64,000 nucleotides of DNA, from contig CAIJPS010000033.1 of assembly GCA_903822595.1 (NCBI GenBank), forward strand, positions 60,524 through 124,523. The letters are read 5' to 3'. How positions within the stretch are numbered: the stretch's first letter is position 1; the number at the start of each line of letters is the position of its first letter. Below are positions 26,644 to 36,499 of the stretch, in pieces. Both the position numbers and the translations under genes were made by a program. Source of the DNA: an uncultured Chlorobiaceae bacterium. Lineage in GTDB: Bacteria > Bacteroidota > Chlorobiia > Chlorobiales > Chlorobiaceae. The notes under the pieces were generated by a model. The model did not search any database. It saw only the letters and a list, made by a program, of their open reading frames with translations, and was not told the DNA's origin.

Positions 26644-27846
26644 ATGAAACTGAAATTCCTGCGATTGGTCATACTCATTATGTGCTTGATGCTCTCAAAA
26701 AACCAGAAGGCATCCGCATACGATCAGGAAGCACTCAATACGCTGAAAAAAGGGGTTTCAGAATGGAATACCATGCGGCACGCAAAACCAGGGGAAACAA
26801 TTGACCTTACGCAGGCAAAACTGGAAGATGCCAGCCTGAACGGAGCAGACCTCAGCAAAACTGTTTTGATCAAGGCGGAACTGAGCGGCTCAACACTCAA
26901 TAGGGCTGACCTGAAGGGATCAAACCTTATGATGGCATTGATAAAAAAAGCCGATCTTAAAAATAGTGACCTTTCGGGGAGCTGCCTGGTCCAGGCAAAT
27001 CTCCAGGGATCATTTATGAAAGGCGCAAAGTTCAGGGAAGCTGACCTTCGTGATGCCAATCTGAGATGGAGCATGCTTGAAAATGCAGACTTCTCCAGCG
27101 CAAACCTGACCAACACCAATTTTTTTGAAGCAAATCTTGAGGGAGCAAACCTGAATGGAGCAAACCTGAATGGAGCGCTCTTTATTGAACAGGCCAATCT
27201 CAACGGGGCGACGCTCTCAAACAATACCATCCTGCCATCAGGTGAGAGGGCCACGGAACGCTGGAGCACACTGCACAATGCCAAATTTGTAAGCGAGCTG
27301 GAAAGCGCACCGAGACACCATGACACACCGCGGCCTCTTACGGTCAACCCAACCACAAAATACAGTGAAAAAGAGGGTACCGACAACAAAATACAGCTAC
27401 CAGTTCCTGCCAAATCCGTTTTTGAAAAAGGCTCTCTCGACCATGCCAACATGGCTGGTGCTGATCTCCGCAATGCCGATTTCCATAGAACGGATATGAA
27501 AGCTGCACGGTTGCAAGGAGCAAACCTTCAGAGTGCAAACCTTGACCGAGCATTTCTCAAAGATGCCGATCTCAGCAAGAGCAATCTCTCCAAAGCCTCG
27601 CTCTACGGTGCCACACTCACCAATGCAAACCTGAGTGGCGCAAATCTTGAAGGGGCATCCCTGTTTGAAGCTGATCTTGAAGGAGCAAATCTTGAAGGAG
27701 CAAACCTGAAAAACGCCAACATCATGGATGCCAACATCAACAATGCAACCCTGTCAGCACACACAACCCTGCCCTCAGGGCAACAGGCCACGTCACGATG
27801 GGCTGTCCTTAAAGGCGCAAAATTCGTAAATATACCTCCAAAGTAA
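26644..27846 (+). CDS. Secreted pentapeptide-repeat protein with internal duplication
   Basis: 400 residues. An N-terminal signal peptide (about 1-25, ending KASA) sends it to the periplasm or surface. Two right-handed beta-helix blocks of A(D/N)LxG-type repeats cover about residues 55-192 and 261-371. Each is followed by the same cap: TILPSGERATERW...AKFV (196-216) and TLPSGQQATSRW...AKFV (375-395). The protein thus arose by duplication of a helix-plus-cap unit, joined by a charged linker (217-260). Export argues against a Qnr/MfpA-like gyrase role. Function is unknown; such proteins are often structural or binding scaffolds. Confidence 0.9.
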   Translation: MKLKFLRLVILIMCLMLSKNQKASAYDQEALNTLKKGVSEWNTMRHAKPGETIDLTQAKLEDASLNGADLSKTVLIKAELSGSTLNRADLKGSNLMMALIKKADLKNSDLSGSCLVQANLQGSFMKGAKFREADLRDANLRWSMLENADFSSANLTNTNFFEANLEGANLNGANLNGALFIEQANLNGATLSNNTILPSGERATERWSTLHNAKFVSELESAPRHHDTPRPLTVNPTTKYSEKEGTDNKIQLPVPAKSVFEKGSLDHANMAGADLRNADFHRTDMKAARLQGANLQSANLDRAFLKDADLSKSNLSKASLYGATLTNANLSGANLEGASLFEADLEGANLEGANLKNANIMDANINNATLSAHTTLPSGQQATSRWAVLKGAKFVNIPPK

Positions 27847-27914
27847 ATGTGTGCGAAATGGTATCATAACACATTACAACACACATTCCAGCCCCGCACG
27901 ACACACAGGGACAA

Positions 27915-28208
27915 TCACGGCTCTTCGTTTAATCCCACAAAACGCTTGCGATAAATAAGATGCTGAAACAGATGGGCTTTCGTGATATTCGGGTCACTGG
28001 CCTGAAGCCTGTTTTTTTTGCCTGTCCGTGTGACAACATCAAGAGTACCATCTTCATTGACCTTATCGACTTTCCAGAACTTGTCAACGACATAATGATA
28101 GGCCTCTCCATGCTCAAGAGGATAAACCTGCTTCGCTCTGGGACCCGGGCAGAATGAACTTTTCGGCTTATGATAAATAATCTTGTCCCCAACTCTGAAC
28201 TGTATCAA
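27915..28208 (-). CDS. Small conserved protein, SH3/KOW-like
   Basis: 97 residues with a TTG start chosen because AAGGAGG lies 8 nt before it. The beginning reads MIQFRVGDKIIYHKPKS, and a later WKVDKVNEDGTLDVVTRTGK has the strand pattern of small beta-barrel (SH3- or KOW-like) proteins. It is basic and soluble with no signal peptide. I do not recognise a named family. It stands alone between divergent and convergent neighbours. Confidence 0.65.
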   Translation of the reverse strand: MIQFRVGDKIIYHKPKSSFCPGPRAKQVYPLEHGEAYHYVVDKFWKVDKVNEDGTLDVVTRTGKKNRLQASDPNITKAHLFQHLIYRKRFVGLNEEP

Positions 28209-28344
28209 TCCCAGAACCTCCTTCCCGATTGCATGACCGGACGTTATTGTTAACTTCTTACCTCTTCTGATTAATACAAATTAAAACAACATAAACAAAA
28301 AAAGTTCAGGATATGCCAAACCACTGGAGAGAGTGAATCTACCG

Positions 28345-28995
28345 CTAACTGCCCGATCGCCTCAAAACCATGGTATATTCTCTCAAATCTGACATTGGTT
28401 TGTATTTTATATACAGACACCACTCTACAGGGATATACGTCCCATCTCCCGTTTTGAATCTCGAATGAAACGTCACAATATCATCCTCAGGCAGTTGTCG
28501 GTGCAACGAACTCTGTACCAGCACATAATCTTCCGGATGAATCAAAGAGGCCAATCGAACCTCAGACAAGGCATTCGGTTCATACCCCAAAAAAGTTTCA
28601 ATAGATCCAGTCATATCAACGAGGCGTTCTGCATGATCAATAATTGCATAAGCCTCAATAACAGGCTTGTAGCGGTCAGCATCACCGCCAACATTCAGAT
28701 GAACCTGCCTGAACAAATTATCGATATCCATACGGGATCTCGAAAACGCCAGCGCATTGCTAAGCGGAGCCAATGGATACGCTTTCAAATGACCGCTCTG
28801 CAACCATTGGATATCTGCTCCATCATTTTTGAGCCGCTCAAGCATTTTTTTGCCTGGCCTGCACTTCCCCTGCAGATAAGGTGTCATCTGGGCCGGATAT
28901 TTTATCCCGACGGCCTTGCAAAACGAGTTGACCGAACCATGTTTTTGCAAAATATATTCCCTGAGCCTTTTACTGAATCCTGTATTTGATGGCAT
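28345..28995 (-). CDS. Helix-turn-helix plus PAS domain protein
   Basis: 216 residues. The first 70 resemble an XRE-type DNA-binding region: SVNSFCKAVGIKYPAQM, YLQGKCRPGKKMLERL and GADIQWLQSG. Residues 100-215 form a PAS fold ending in a PAC-like part (VTFHSRFKTGDGTYIPVEWCL). No kinase or cyclase output is attached, so a PAS-gated transcription regulator is likely. The ligand is unknown. The gene is monocistronic. Confidence 0.78.
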   Translation of the reverse strand: MPSNTGFSKRLREYILQKHGSVNSFCKAVGIKYPAQMTPYLQGKCRPGKKMLERLKNDGADIQWLQSGHLKAYPLAPLSNALAFSRSRMDIDNLFRQVHLNVGGDADRYKPVIEAYAIIDHAERLVDMTGSIETFLGYEPNALSEVRLASLIHPEDYVLVQSSLHRQLPEDDIVTFHSRFKTGDGTYIPVEWCLYIKYKPMSDLREYTMVLRRSGS

Positions 28996-29161
28996 AAGAA
29001 TAAAGCTGCTTGTTCTACAAAAATTGCTTTCAGATGAAAATCTGCTCCATCATGAATTTACAAAGAGGACGCAAAGAAATATAGGGAATAATATATGTGA
29101 TATATACAATAACTTCACAAAACAGGGACTACAACACACTATTTGATAGTTGCTCCCAGCC

Positions 29162-29929
29162 TCAGCGGTACTTTTTTCCGGAGATATTGTTCAGCACACT
29201 GGCCAGCACAGGAATAACAAAAATAGCAACCGTCACGCCAGATGTTATCATATCAGCATACGGCCCTTCCAGAAATCTGATAAACGCGATTTCAGGATAA
29301 AAATGCTCCATCGCCGAGAGCGAAAGCTTGATGCCCAGCAAGCCGATGACCACAAAGGCACATGTTTCAAGAAACGGATATCGCTCCATTAAACCAACAA
29401 ATCCCTGTGCGACAAAACGCATAGCCAGAATACCAATAAACACACCGATGCAAATCAGTAACAGATTATCAGTAAACGCAACCGCCGCAAAGATATTGTC
29501 TATTGAAAATGCAAGATCCATCATCTCTATCAGCAGAACCGTCGACCAGAATGCACCTAACGGACCTGACGACAATTGATAAAACCAGTTACTCCGCTTG
29601 TCGAAATAATCATCATCCTTTTGAGGGGTTTTCCTGCCCTTCAGCCAGACCCAGACAAGATAGAGCAAATAAAGTCCGCCAATCGGCTTCAGCCACCAGA
29701 TTTGCGCCAGAAAAGAGGCAAAAAAGAGGCAAATTCCCCGAAACAGATAGGCGCCCAAGATGCCGTATTTTAACGCGGCTGCCCGTTGTTTTCCCGGCAA
29801 GTCCATAACCATGGTAGCCAGAACCGCCGCGTTATCAACAGAAAGCAGACTTTCGATAATGATCAGATTGCCAATAACAAGCAATGACGAAAGCGGATGG
29901 GCAACAATATGCTGCAGAAGATCAATCAT
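29162..29929 (-). CDS. TerC-family integral membrane protein
   Basis: 255 residues with about seven transmembrane helices. The paired acidic membrane motifs of TerC/Alx proteins are present: IIIESLLSVDNAAVLA in TM1-2 and DLAFSIDNIFAAVAF in the middle. Members export or handle Mn2+ and other metals, or occur in tellurite loci. The middle holds a charged cytoplasmic loop (KGRKTPQKDDDYFDKR). It is 62 bp downstream of the kup start-side operon break, on the same strand after kup in the opposite map order, and no tellurite genes adjoin it. Confidence 0.88.
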   Translation of the reverse strand: MIDLLQHIVAHPLSSLLVIGNLIIIESLLSVDNAAVLATMVMDLPGKQRAAALKYGILGAYLFRGICLFFASFLAQIWWLKPIGGLYLLYLVWVWLKGRKTPQKDDDYFDKRSNWFYQLSSGPLGAFWSTVLLIEMMDLAFSIDNIFAAVAFTDNLLLICIGVFIGILAMRFVAQGFVGLMERYPFLETCAFVVIGLLGIKLSLSAMEHFYPEIAFIRFLEGPYADMITSGVTVAIFVIPVLASVLNNISGKKYR

Positions 29930-29991
29930 GAATCTGTTCTATGCTGTTCAGAGCCTCTCCATGCGATAAAGAGACTCCTTAGCGCACCATA

Positions 29992-31905
29992 TCAAATCTG
30001 GACCAGAACGCCTATCTCAATCACCTGGCCAGCAGGAAGATCATAGTATGCCGTTGCACTGAGAGCATTTCGCGACATCAAGGCAAAAAGTTTTTTACGC
30101 CACAAAATCATTTTAGACTTGAGCCCGGCAACAATTTTCTCCCGGCTCAGAAAAAAGCTGATTGCCTCAGGCCTGAAATGGAGCCCCTGATGATTTGCAA
30201 GAGCAATAACCTGGCGGATATTAGGATATTCAAGAAACCCGTAACGGGCAACAACCTTAAAAAAGCCATCACCGAGCTTGGTCACCTCTACCTTTCGACT
30301 GTTTTGAACCCTCGGAACCCGTTCAGTGCTGAAATGAAAGAGAGCAACTTCAGAATGCATGACTTTGTTGTGACGCAGGTTATGGAGCATGGCAACAGGA
30401 ACGACGTCTGGATTCGCTGTCAAATAGACCGCCTGACCATTCACCCGGTATGGTTGCTGCAAGGAGAGACTCTGCATAAACTCTTCAACGGTCAGGGTAC
30501 GATCCTGCAACTGTTGCAGCAAAAGGCTACGGCCCTGCTTCCAGGTAAGCATAAGGGTAAAAACCACCAGCCCAATCGCCAAAGGAAACCACGCCCCCTG
30601 AAGGAGCTTGCTCACACTTGCCCCGAAAAAGGAGAGATCAATAATGGCAAAAAAGCTGATCAGCAGATTAAGCGCAAACTTGTTCCATTGCCAAAGATCC
30701 CTGGCAACATAATAGAACAGGATCGTGGAAATCAGCATGGTTGCCGTTACTGCAACGCCATAAGCCGCTGCGAGCTTGCTTGACGAACCAAAACCGGCAA
30801 CCAACGTGATGGTCGCGATCATTAATGCCCAGTTTGCCGCCGGAACATAAATCTGCCCGATATGCTTTGCTGATGTATGTGTCACGGTTAAACGGGGCAG
30901 GTAGCCAAGCTGGATTGCCTGCTGGGTCAGTGAATAAACACCGGTAATAAGCGCCTGCGACGCAATAATGGTTGCCAAAGTGGAAAGCAGCACCATGGGA
31001 ATCATTGCCCATGAAGGCACAAGACTGTAAAATGGATTGTGAGACTCTTGAGGAAAAGCAAGCAGCAGGGCACCCTGCCCGAAATAGTTCAAAAGCAAAG
31101 CAGGCAACACCAGCAAAACCCAGGTCAACCGAATAGGCTTTTTTCCAAAATGTCCCATATCAGCATAGAGCGCTTCAGCACCGGTAACCGAGAGAAAAAC
31201 CGCCCCCAGCACCATAAAACCCTGGAGGTGATTATTCAAAAGAAAAGAGATACCATACCAGGGCATAATCGCCTGCAGGATTTGCGGATATCGGATAATT
31301 TCCACAAGACCAAGTAAACCGATGACCACAAACCAGACAAATATAATCGGCCCAAAAAGTGCGCCAACTCTTGCTGTGCCATGATGCTGAAAGAAAAAAA
31401 GTCCAACAAGCACCAGAATGGTTGCCGGTATAACAAGATCCTTGAATGCTGGAGCAATAATCTGCACACCCTCGACCGCACTGAGCACCGATATGGCTGG
31501 AGTAATCATGCCATCGCCATAGAGCAATGCTGCTCCGAACAGGCCGATGATAACCAAAAACCACCGTTCATAACCCTTTTTTCTGCTTTGGGTAATGATC
31601 AGTGCCGTAAGGGCAAGAATACCGCCTTCCCCATCGTTGTCGGCTTTCATGATAAAGGTCAGATATTTAAGGCTGACAATCAGGATAAGAGCCCAGACCA
31701 GCAGAGAAAGAACACCAAGAACATTTGCCGGTGTGATCGGAATGCCATACTCACCATGAAAACACTCGCGAACAGCATAAAGAGGACTGGTGCCAATATC
31801 GCCGAACACAACCCCGAGAGCTGCAAGAGAGAGCCCGGCAAGCCGTTTCATGCCGGTCTGTCCTGAATGGTTACTTAAATCAGGCTCTTCCGAAATTTTT
31901 GACAT
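29992..31905 (-). CDS. kup: Kup-type potassium transporter
   Basis: 637 residues. The family hallmark GVVFGDIGTSPLYAVRECF follows the start. Twelve or so membrane helices run to about residue 450, and a C-terminal cytoplasmic domain (LTVEEFMQSLSL, then HFRPEAISFFLSREKI) matches Kup. The ATG at 31905 (MSKISEEPDLSNH) is chosen because the 42 residues gained from 32031 are not family-like. Kup symports K+ with H+. It is transcribed away from the RlpA pair, with 474 bp between starts. Confidence 0.95.
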   Translation of the reverse strand: MSKISEEPDLSNHSGQTGMKRLAGLSLAALGVVFGDIGTSPLYAVRECFHGEYGIPITPANVLGVLSLLVWALILIVSLKYLTFIMKADNDGEGGILALTALIITQSRKKGYERWFLVIIGLFGAALLYGDGMITPAISVLSAVEGVQIIAPAFKDLVIPATILVLVGLFFFQHHGTARVGALFGPIIFVWFVVIGLLGLVEIIRYPQILQAIMPWYGISFLLNNHLQGFMVLGAVFLSVTGAEALYADMGHFGKKPIRLTWVLLVLPALLLNYFGQGALLLAFPQESHNPFYSLVPSWAMIPMVLLSTLATIIASQALITGVYSLTQQAIQLGYLPRLTVTHTSAKHIGQIYVPAANWALMIATITLVAGFGSSSKLAAAYGVAVTATMLISTILFYYVARDLWQWNKFALNLLISFFAIIDLSFFGASVSKLLQGAWFPLAIGLVVFTLMLTWKQGRSLLLQQLQDRTLTVEEFMQSLSLQQPYRVNGQAVYLTANPDVVPVAMLHNLRHNKVMHSEVALFHFSTERVPRVQNSRKVEVTKLGDGFFKVVARYGFLEYPNIRQVIALANHQGLHFRPEAISFFLSREKIVAGLKSKMILWRKKLFALMSRNALSATAYYDLPAGQVIEIGVLVQI

Positions 31906-32379
31906 AATCAAACAAGAAAATGAAAAGAGTATTGCATGTTCATAGGAACAAAAAATTGCACCGGACAATATAGACAATAAGTTCCAAATCAAATAAATCA
32001 CGCAAATGCAGAACGGAGCCGCGTCGGACATGGATATCGGCGCATCAGTAAAACAATGAAGCTACCGAGACCTTCAGGCAGACAAAAATGAATGGTTATT
32101 CATAAAAAAGAATCAAAACACCACATTGAGCCATCAATGTTCGAAGAGAAAAAAAGGGATCAGTTCGATTATAAAAGGCAGATATCCCCATAATAACGCA
32201 TCAAAAGGGTCCACAACCCCTTGATAGACAAGGCGACGGGCGGATATTTCTTGCTTTGAAATATTTTCCTTATATTGAATCTCGTAGCGTCACTGAATGA
32301 GATCGTGATTTTCATTCATTTTCACCTGCTCCCTTCATGGGGACTCTTTACAGGAGCAGCGGATTTAAACCATGAGCTT
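31906..32379. other. Divergent intergenic region between kup and the first rlpA
   Basis: 474 bp without a credible gene. Promoters for both divergent genes should lie here. I looked for a c-di-AMP riboswitch, because kup and RlpA-type genes are common targets in other phyla, and did not find its conserved core. Confidence 0.4.
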
Positions 32380-32895
32380 ATGAAGCATGAAAAACAATTT
32401 TTTTCCTTATCATTTGTTGCAATCCTGATCACCATTGCCCTCGGATCAAACCAGGCTGGCATACACCCTTCAGGAATAAGCACGCAATATAACCCTCTCT
32501 ACAGTTCCGCAGAGGCTGCTCTCAGACCCTCTACCGTAGCAACAAAGGTGCTGCACACAAAAAAAAGAGCACTTTTTCCAGTTACCGAAGGCAAGGCATC
32601 TTTCTACGCTGATCAGTTTCACGGACGCAAAACAGCAAACGGCGAAACATTCAATATGGACAGACTGACTGCCGCCCATCCTTTTCTGCCGTTCGGTACA
32701 AGGGTAAGGGTAACCAATCTGCGAAACGGAAAGGATGTCATCGTACGCATCAACGATAGGGGCCCGTTTATTAAAGGAAGAATCATCGACTTGTCCACAA
32801 GCGCAGCAAAAGAGATCGGACTCATAAAATCCGGAACCGTACGGGTAAAACTTGAAGCGATCACTTCAGGCCACTCGGCTTTCATCGCTGGCTGA
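32380..32895 (+). CDS. rlpA: RlpA-like double-psi beta-barrel protein, copy 1
   Basis: 171 residues from the ATG at 32380; a TTG 35 codons upstream gives an improbable N-terminus. A signal peptide ([16 protein letters not shown]) precedes the RlpA DPBB domain, with [23 protein letters not shown]-type [14 protein letters not shown], and the catalytic-type [18 protein letters not shown]. RlpA proteins are periplasmic or outer-membrane lytic transglycosylases acting on denuded glycan strands. There is no lipobox and no SPOR domain. Copy 2 follows 82 bp downstream. Confidence 0.87.
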   Translation: MKHEKQFFSLSFVAILITIALGSNQAGIHPSGISTQYNPLYSSAEAALRPSTVATKVLHTKKRALFPVTEGKASFYADQFHGRKTANGETFNMDRLTAAHPFLPFGTRVRVTNLRNGKDVIVRINDRGPFIKGRIIDLSTSAAKEIGLIKSGTVRVKLEAITSGHSAFIAG

Positions 32896-32977
32896 TAATC
32901 AAGAGAAAAGAACAACGACCTTCCGAAAACGGTCGAGATGGCAACGTTTGACAAAACGCTCGTAACCCTTTGGTTTT

Positions 32978-33484
32978 ATGACGAAAAAAAAACGATTCCA
33001 CCCGAAGGCCCTCCTCCCGGCGCTCCTCACCGTGGCTCTTTGTACCACAATGAACCACGGCTCCCTCCACGCGGAAGCAACAGAGGAGATTGACCATCCA
33101 GCCGATTCCAGCAGAAAATGGTTCCCTGAAAATGACAGCGCCAACCCTGCTTCGTCAACAGGCACAAAAACGATACTCCCTGAAGAGATCACGCTTGTCA
33201 GCGAAGGCAAAGCCTCATACTACGGCAAACGATTTCACGGAAAAATGACCGCCAGCGGCGAGCCATTCAGTCTCAGCCACTTCACGGCCGCACACCGTTC
33301 ACTTCCCTTCGGTACCAGCATCAGGGTTATCAATCTTGACAACGGAAAAAATGTGGTCGTACGTATCAACGACCGGGGCCCTTTCCTGCATGGAAGAATT
33401 ATTGACGTTTCGCCAGCAGCAGCCAGAGAGATTGGCCTATTTGGCAAAGGAACGGCAAACGTTCGCCTTGAAGCATACGACTGA
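32978..33484 (+). CDS. RlpA-like double-psi beta-barrel protein, copy 2
   Basis: 168 residues: signal peptide (about 1-32), a 40-residue linker, then a DPBB domain nearly parallel to copy 1: [24 protein letters not shown]-type [13 protein letters not shown], and [19 protein letters not shown]. The two genes clearly arose by tandem duplication, with the signal and linker regions diverged and the catalytic core conserved. Like copy 1 it lacks lipobox and SPOR domain, so the pair may be free periplasmic enzymes. Confidence 0.87.
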   Translation: MTKKKRFHPKALLPALLTVALCTTMNHGSLHAEATEEIDHPADSSRKWFPENDSANPASSTGTKTILPEEITLVSEGKASYYGKRFHGKMTASGEPFSLSHFTAAHRSLPFGTSIRVINLDNGKNVVVRINDRGPFLHGRIIDVSPAAAREIGLFGKGTANVRLEAYD

Positions 33485-33619
33485 GGAGGTTACCGTTTTG
33501 CGAAGCGCATTGACGAGAGCGGAGGTACCGTACCGTATACTCCTTCAGAAAAGAGTTAAATCTCCTCCCTGAAGGAATAAACTGGCTGTAAAAGGGGGCA
33601 AACAAAGAGCAAGAGAGGT

Positions 33620-35518
33620 TTACTTGCCGGTCACAAACTTGCCGACATGCTCAAAGAAAGCACGCGCCTCCAGAACACCCACGATACGGCTATCAGGAAT
33701 CTCTTTCCCTTTCGTATCAAAAAAGATCATACCTGGAGGGCCGAATAGGCCGAAGCGCTTCATCAAGGCTCGATCATCTTCACTATTGGCAGTCACGTTG
33801 ACCTGCAAGAGCGTCAGATTGCCAAGTTGCTCTTTCACCTTGGGATCATGAAAGGTAAAGCGATCCATCTCCTTGCAGGCAACACACCAGTCAGCGTAGA
33901 AATCAAGCATGACCGGTTTTTTTGCCGTGAGCAGTGCCTGATCAAGCTCAGCAACCGTCTTGATACGGGTAAAGTTGACACCCTTTTCCTCTCCCTGACT
34001 TGCAGTCGATGCCCCATGAATCTGCGCAAGCGGCTCAAGTGCATTGGTTCCACCAGCAGCAGCCCCGATCAGCTCAAGTAATCCGACAACAAAAAGGACC
34101 AAACCAAAAGTCTTGCCAAAGCGGAGAGCAATCGTTGGCTTGCCCGCAGAAGCATCGAAAACGCCAAGAAAAACAGCACACAAAATAGCGAACGCACCCC
34201 AGACAAGCATCACCGCAGAGGGAGGAAGAATGGGTGAAACCATCCAGATCGCAACGGCAATCAACAGCAAACCAAAGACATATTTCACACCAATCATCCA
34301 TGCGCCAGCCTTTGGCAGCAGACTACCGGCCGACAACCCGACAAGCAGCAAAGGAACACTCATCCCCATTGCCATCGAAAAGAGAGCCAGTCCACCAAGA
34401 AGCACGTCACGCGTCTGGCTGATATAGACAAGAGTCCCTGCAAGCGGTGCCGCAACACAAGGGCCGACAATAAGCGCCGACAAGGCACCCATGAAAAAAA
34501 CACCAAAAAAACGGCCCCGCTTTAAACCGCCGGAAGCCTTTCCAAGCTTGCTTTGCAGAGCGACTGGCAACTGCAACTGATAGACATCGAACATGGAGAG
34601 CGAAAGCAGAACAAGCAGCGAAGCAAACATCACCAGAACCCAGGGCTTCTGCAAGGCTCCGGAAAGCCCTTCGCCCGCAAGACCGGCAGCAACACCCAGC
34701 GAAGTATAGATCAACGCCATCCCGAGGCAATAGGCAAGCGCCATTAAAAAGCTGCGACGACGGGTAACATCTCCCTCACCAACGATAATTGAGGAGAGAA
34801 TCGGCACCATCGGCAGAACACAAGGGGTAAACGACAAGAGCAGCCCGAAAGCGAGGAAAGCAAGTGATATTTTCCATAAACTTCCTCCGGCAAGTGTGGC
34901 CGTAGCCAGCGAGAGATCATTGTCAGCCGCTCCCACTTTCGAAGAGGCTACAGCATTCGAAGATGACGAAATCGCCGTTGTCGCAGTTCCGGCGGTACCA
35001 TTATCAGCAGAAGCAGCGATTGGAGTGACCGCCTGCTCACCATCCGCTATCAGCACACCCGGCTTGCTCGGATCAACCTTGAAAAGCTTTGTTATCGGAG
35101 GATAACAGAGACCATCCTCTGCACATCCCTGATAGACAACGTTCAGCGTAAAAGGCCCGTCAGCCTTTACAAGCGGCACCGCAAAATCCAGCCTGTCATG
35201 AAAAATCGCAATCTTTTCATTGGTTGAAGGATCCGTAATGGTTATCCCTTTCGGCAAGAGAGGCACCTTAACCTCAGCCTTGCCACTTTCGACACCAACC
35301 GTCACCTTGTCGCGATAGAGCTTGTACCCTTTGGCGATATCCCAATGCAACACCAGCGTGCGAGAATTGCTCAACTCGGCCTTGATCTTGAATGCCTGTT
35401 CAGGATCAAGAAACTCCGCAGCAAAAGCGGTGCTCACCCTCAGGCACAGTACAAGAAAAAGCCCAAGAAGAGCCACCGCACGCCTGAGGGAAGAATTATT
35501 CATTTTTATTTTTTTCAT
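33620..35518 (-). CDS. dsbD: Thiol:disulfide interchange protein DsbD
   Basis: About 632 residues from Met at 35518 (a Met at 35503 is an alternative; no clear ribosome site decides). Signal peptide, then the periplasmic alpha domain with the Cys pair in QGCAEDGLCYPP, a central eight-helix membrane domain (FTPCVLPMVPIL and GPCVAAPLAGT carry the membrane cysteines), and a C-terminal thioredoxin domain with YADWCVACKEMDRFTF. DsbD moves electrons from cytoplasmic thioredoxin to periplasmic partners. Here it can reduce the TlpA-like protein at 40939-41454 and apocytochrome c for the ResB/CcsA system. It starts just after apbE on the same strand. Confidence 0.95.
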   Translation of the reverse strand: MKKIKMNNSSLRRAVALLGLFLVLCLRVSTAFAAEFLDPEQAFKIKAELSNSRTLVLHWDIAKGYKLYRDKVTVGVESGKAEVKVPLLPKGITITDPSTNEKIAIFHDRLDFAVPLVKADGPFTLNVVYQGCAEDGLCYPPITKLFKVDPSKPGVLIADGEQAVTPIAASADNGTAGTATTAISSSSNAVASSKVGAADNDLSLATATLAGGSLWKISLAFLAFGLLLSFTPCVLPMVPILSSIIVGEGDVTRRRSFLMALAYCLGMALIYTSLGVAAGLAGEGLSGALQKPWVLVMFASLLVLLSLSMFDVYQLQLPVALQSKLGKASGGLKRGRFFGVFFMGALSALIVGPCVAAPLAGTLVYISQTRDVLLGGLALFSMAMGMSVPLLLVGLSAGSLLPKAGAWMIGVKYVFGLLLIAVAIWMVSPILPPSAVMLVWGAFAILCAVFLGVFDASAGKPTIALRFGKTFGLVLFVVGLLELIGAAAGGTNALEPLAQIHGASTASQGEEKGVNFTRIKTVAELDQALLTAKKPVMLDFYADWCVACKEMDRFTFHDPKVKEQLGNLTLLQVNVTANSEDDRALMKRFGLFGPPGMIFFDTKGKEIPDSRIVGVLEARAFFEHVGKFVTGK

Positions 35519-35553
35519 AAAAAAAGAGTTATTGAATTTAATCGGCAAACTGT

Positions 35554-36444
35554 TTACGTATTCTTGTGATAAATTTTTCCCGAGTGGTCAACCATCAGAT
35601 ATCCCATTCCTGAATCATCCAGAAAGGAGAGCGCGTCAGCCTCTTTCAGCATCGCTATAGTCGTGCAACTTCCGGCTGTAATGGCCAAAGGAGCAACAAC
35701 CGTAACTGATCGCCAGAAGGTAACCGGATAACCTGTACGTGGATGTAGAATGTGACAATAACGATGACCATCCAGATCAAAATAGCGCTCATAATCACCG
35801 CTTGTCGCAAGAGCTCCGGCAGAGAGAGGAATCGACGCAATGATGCTCCCTTTATGGCGAGGGTCCTGAATACCGATCATCCACGGACCACCGTCAGGCT
35901 TGGGACCAACAACCCTTATGTCGCCGGCAAGATTAACATAACCATGCCTTACCCCCTGGCTGTACAGCAAGGTTGCAGCCCGGTCAGCAGCATACTCCTT
36001 ACCAAAACCGCCAAAATCGAGTTCCATACCGCCTATAGGCAGGCGAACAACATTTCCCTTCCGCTCAACACCCTGCCAGCCAATCAAACCAAGCAGCGGA
36101 GAGAGTGTCGCCGCTTCAGGCAAAACCGCACGGCTGAAATTCCATGCCTTGCGCAACACCCCCGCAGTAAGATCAAACAAACCATCGCTGCTTCCAAACA
36201 AAGTATCGGCATACTGCAACAGTGAAACCGTCTCATCGTCACACGAAACCCCATCATGACCGGCAGCAGCATTGATACGCGCAACAATACTGTCTTGCCG
36301 ATAACGGGAGTATTTGTGCTCTATTCTCGCAATCTCTTCAATGGCAAGCCTGGCAATGGACTGCGCCTCACTTTTGCTGGCAGATGCAAAAACGACCTCA
36401 CAGCCACTTGCCATGGCTTCAAATCCAAATCGGAAATTTTCCAT
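35554..36444 (-). CDS. apbE: FAD:protein FMN transferase ApbE
   Basis: 296 residues with ApbE motifs: FEAMASGCEVVF near the start, an EIARIEHKYSRYRQDS helix, LDFGGFGKEYAADRA, GYVNLAGDIRVVG, and ALATSGDYERYF followed by HILHPRTGYPV. ApbE transfers FMN from FAD to a Thr or Ser in proteins with a D-x-x-[ST]-G-A-[ST] motif. No signal peptide or lipobox precedes the catalytic domain, which is unusual since most bacterial ApbE act outside the cytoplasm. A possible target, the DUF3570 protein at 39544, carries DSVTGAS. dsbD follows 35 nt downstream. Confidence 0.93.
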   Translation of the reverse strand: MENFRFGFEAMASGCEVVFASASKSEAQSIARLAIEEIARIEHKYSRYRQDSIVARINAAAGHDGVSCDDETVSLLQYADTLFGSSDGLFDLTAGVLRKAWNFSRAVLPEAATLSPLLGLIGWQGVERKGNVVRLPIGGMELDFGGFGKEYAADRAATLLYSQGVRHGYVNLAGDIRVVGPKPDGGPWMIGIQDPRHKGSIIASIPLSAGALATSGDYERYFDLDGHRYCHILHPRTGYPVTFWRSVTVVAPLAITAGSCTTIAMLKEADALSFLDDSGMGYLMVDHSGKIYHKNT

Positions 36445-36499
36445 TGTCCCTTATCCATTGTCTATTGTCAAGCATCCACCGCAAGTTACCATTTTCTCC

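Noticed and set aside
26644..27846. Qnr/MfpA-like gyrase-protecting protein
   Set aside because: A clear signal peptide and the interrupted two-block build point to an exported scaffold instead.
31906..32379. c-di-AMP riboswitch between kup and rlpA
   Set aside because: Gene context was suggestive, but the conserved riboswitch core was not found.
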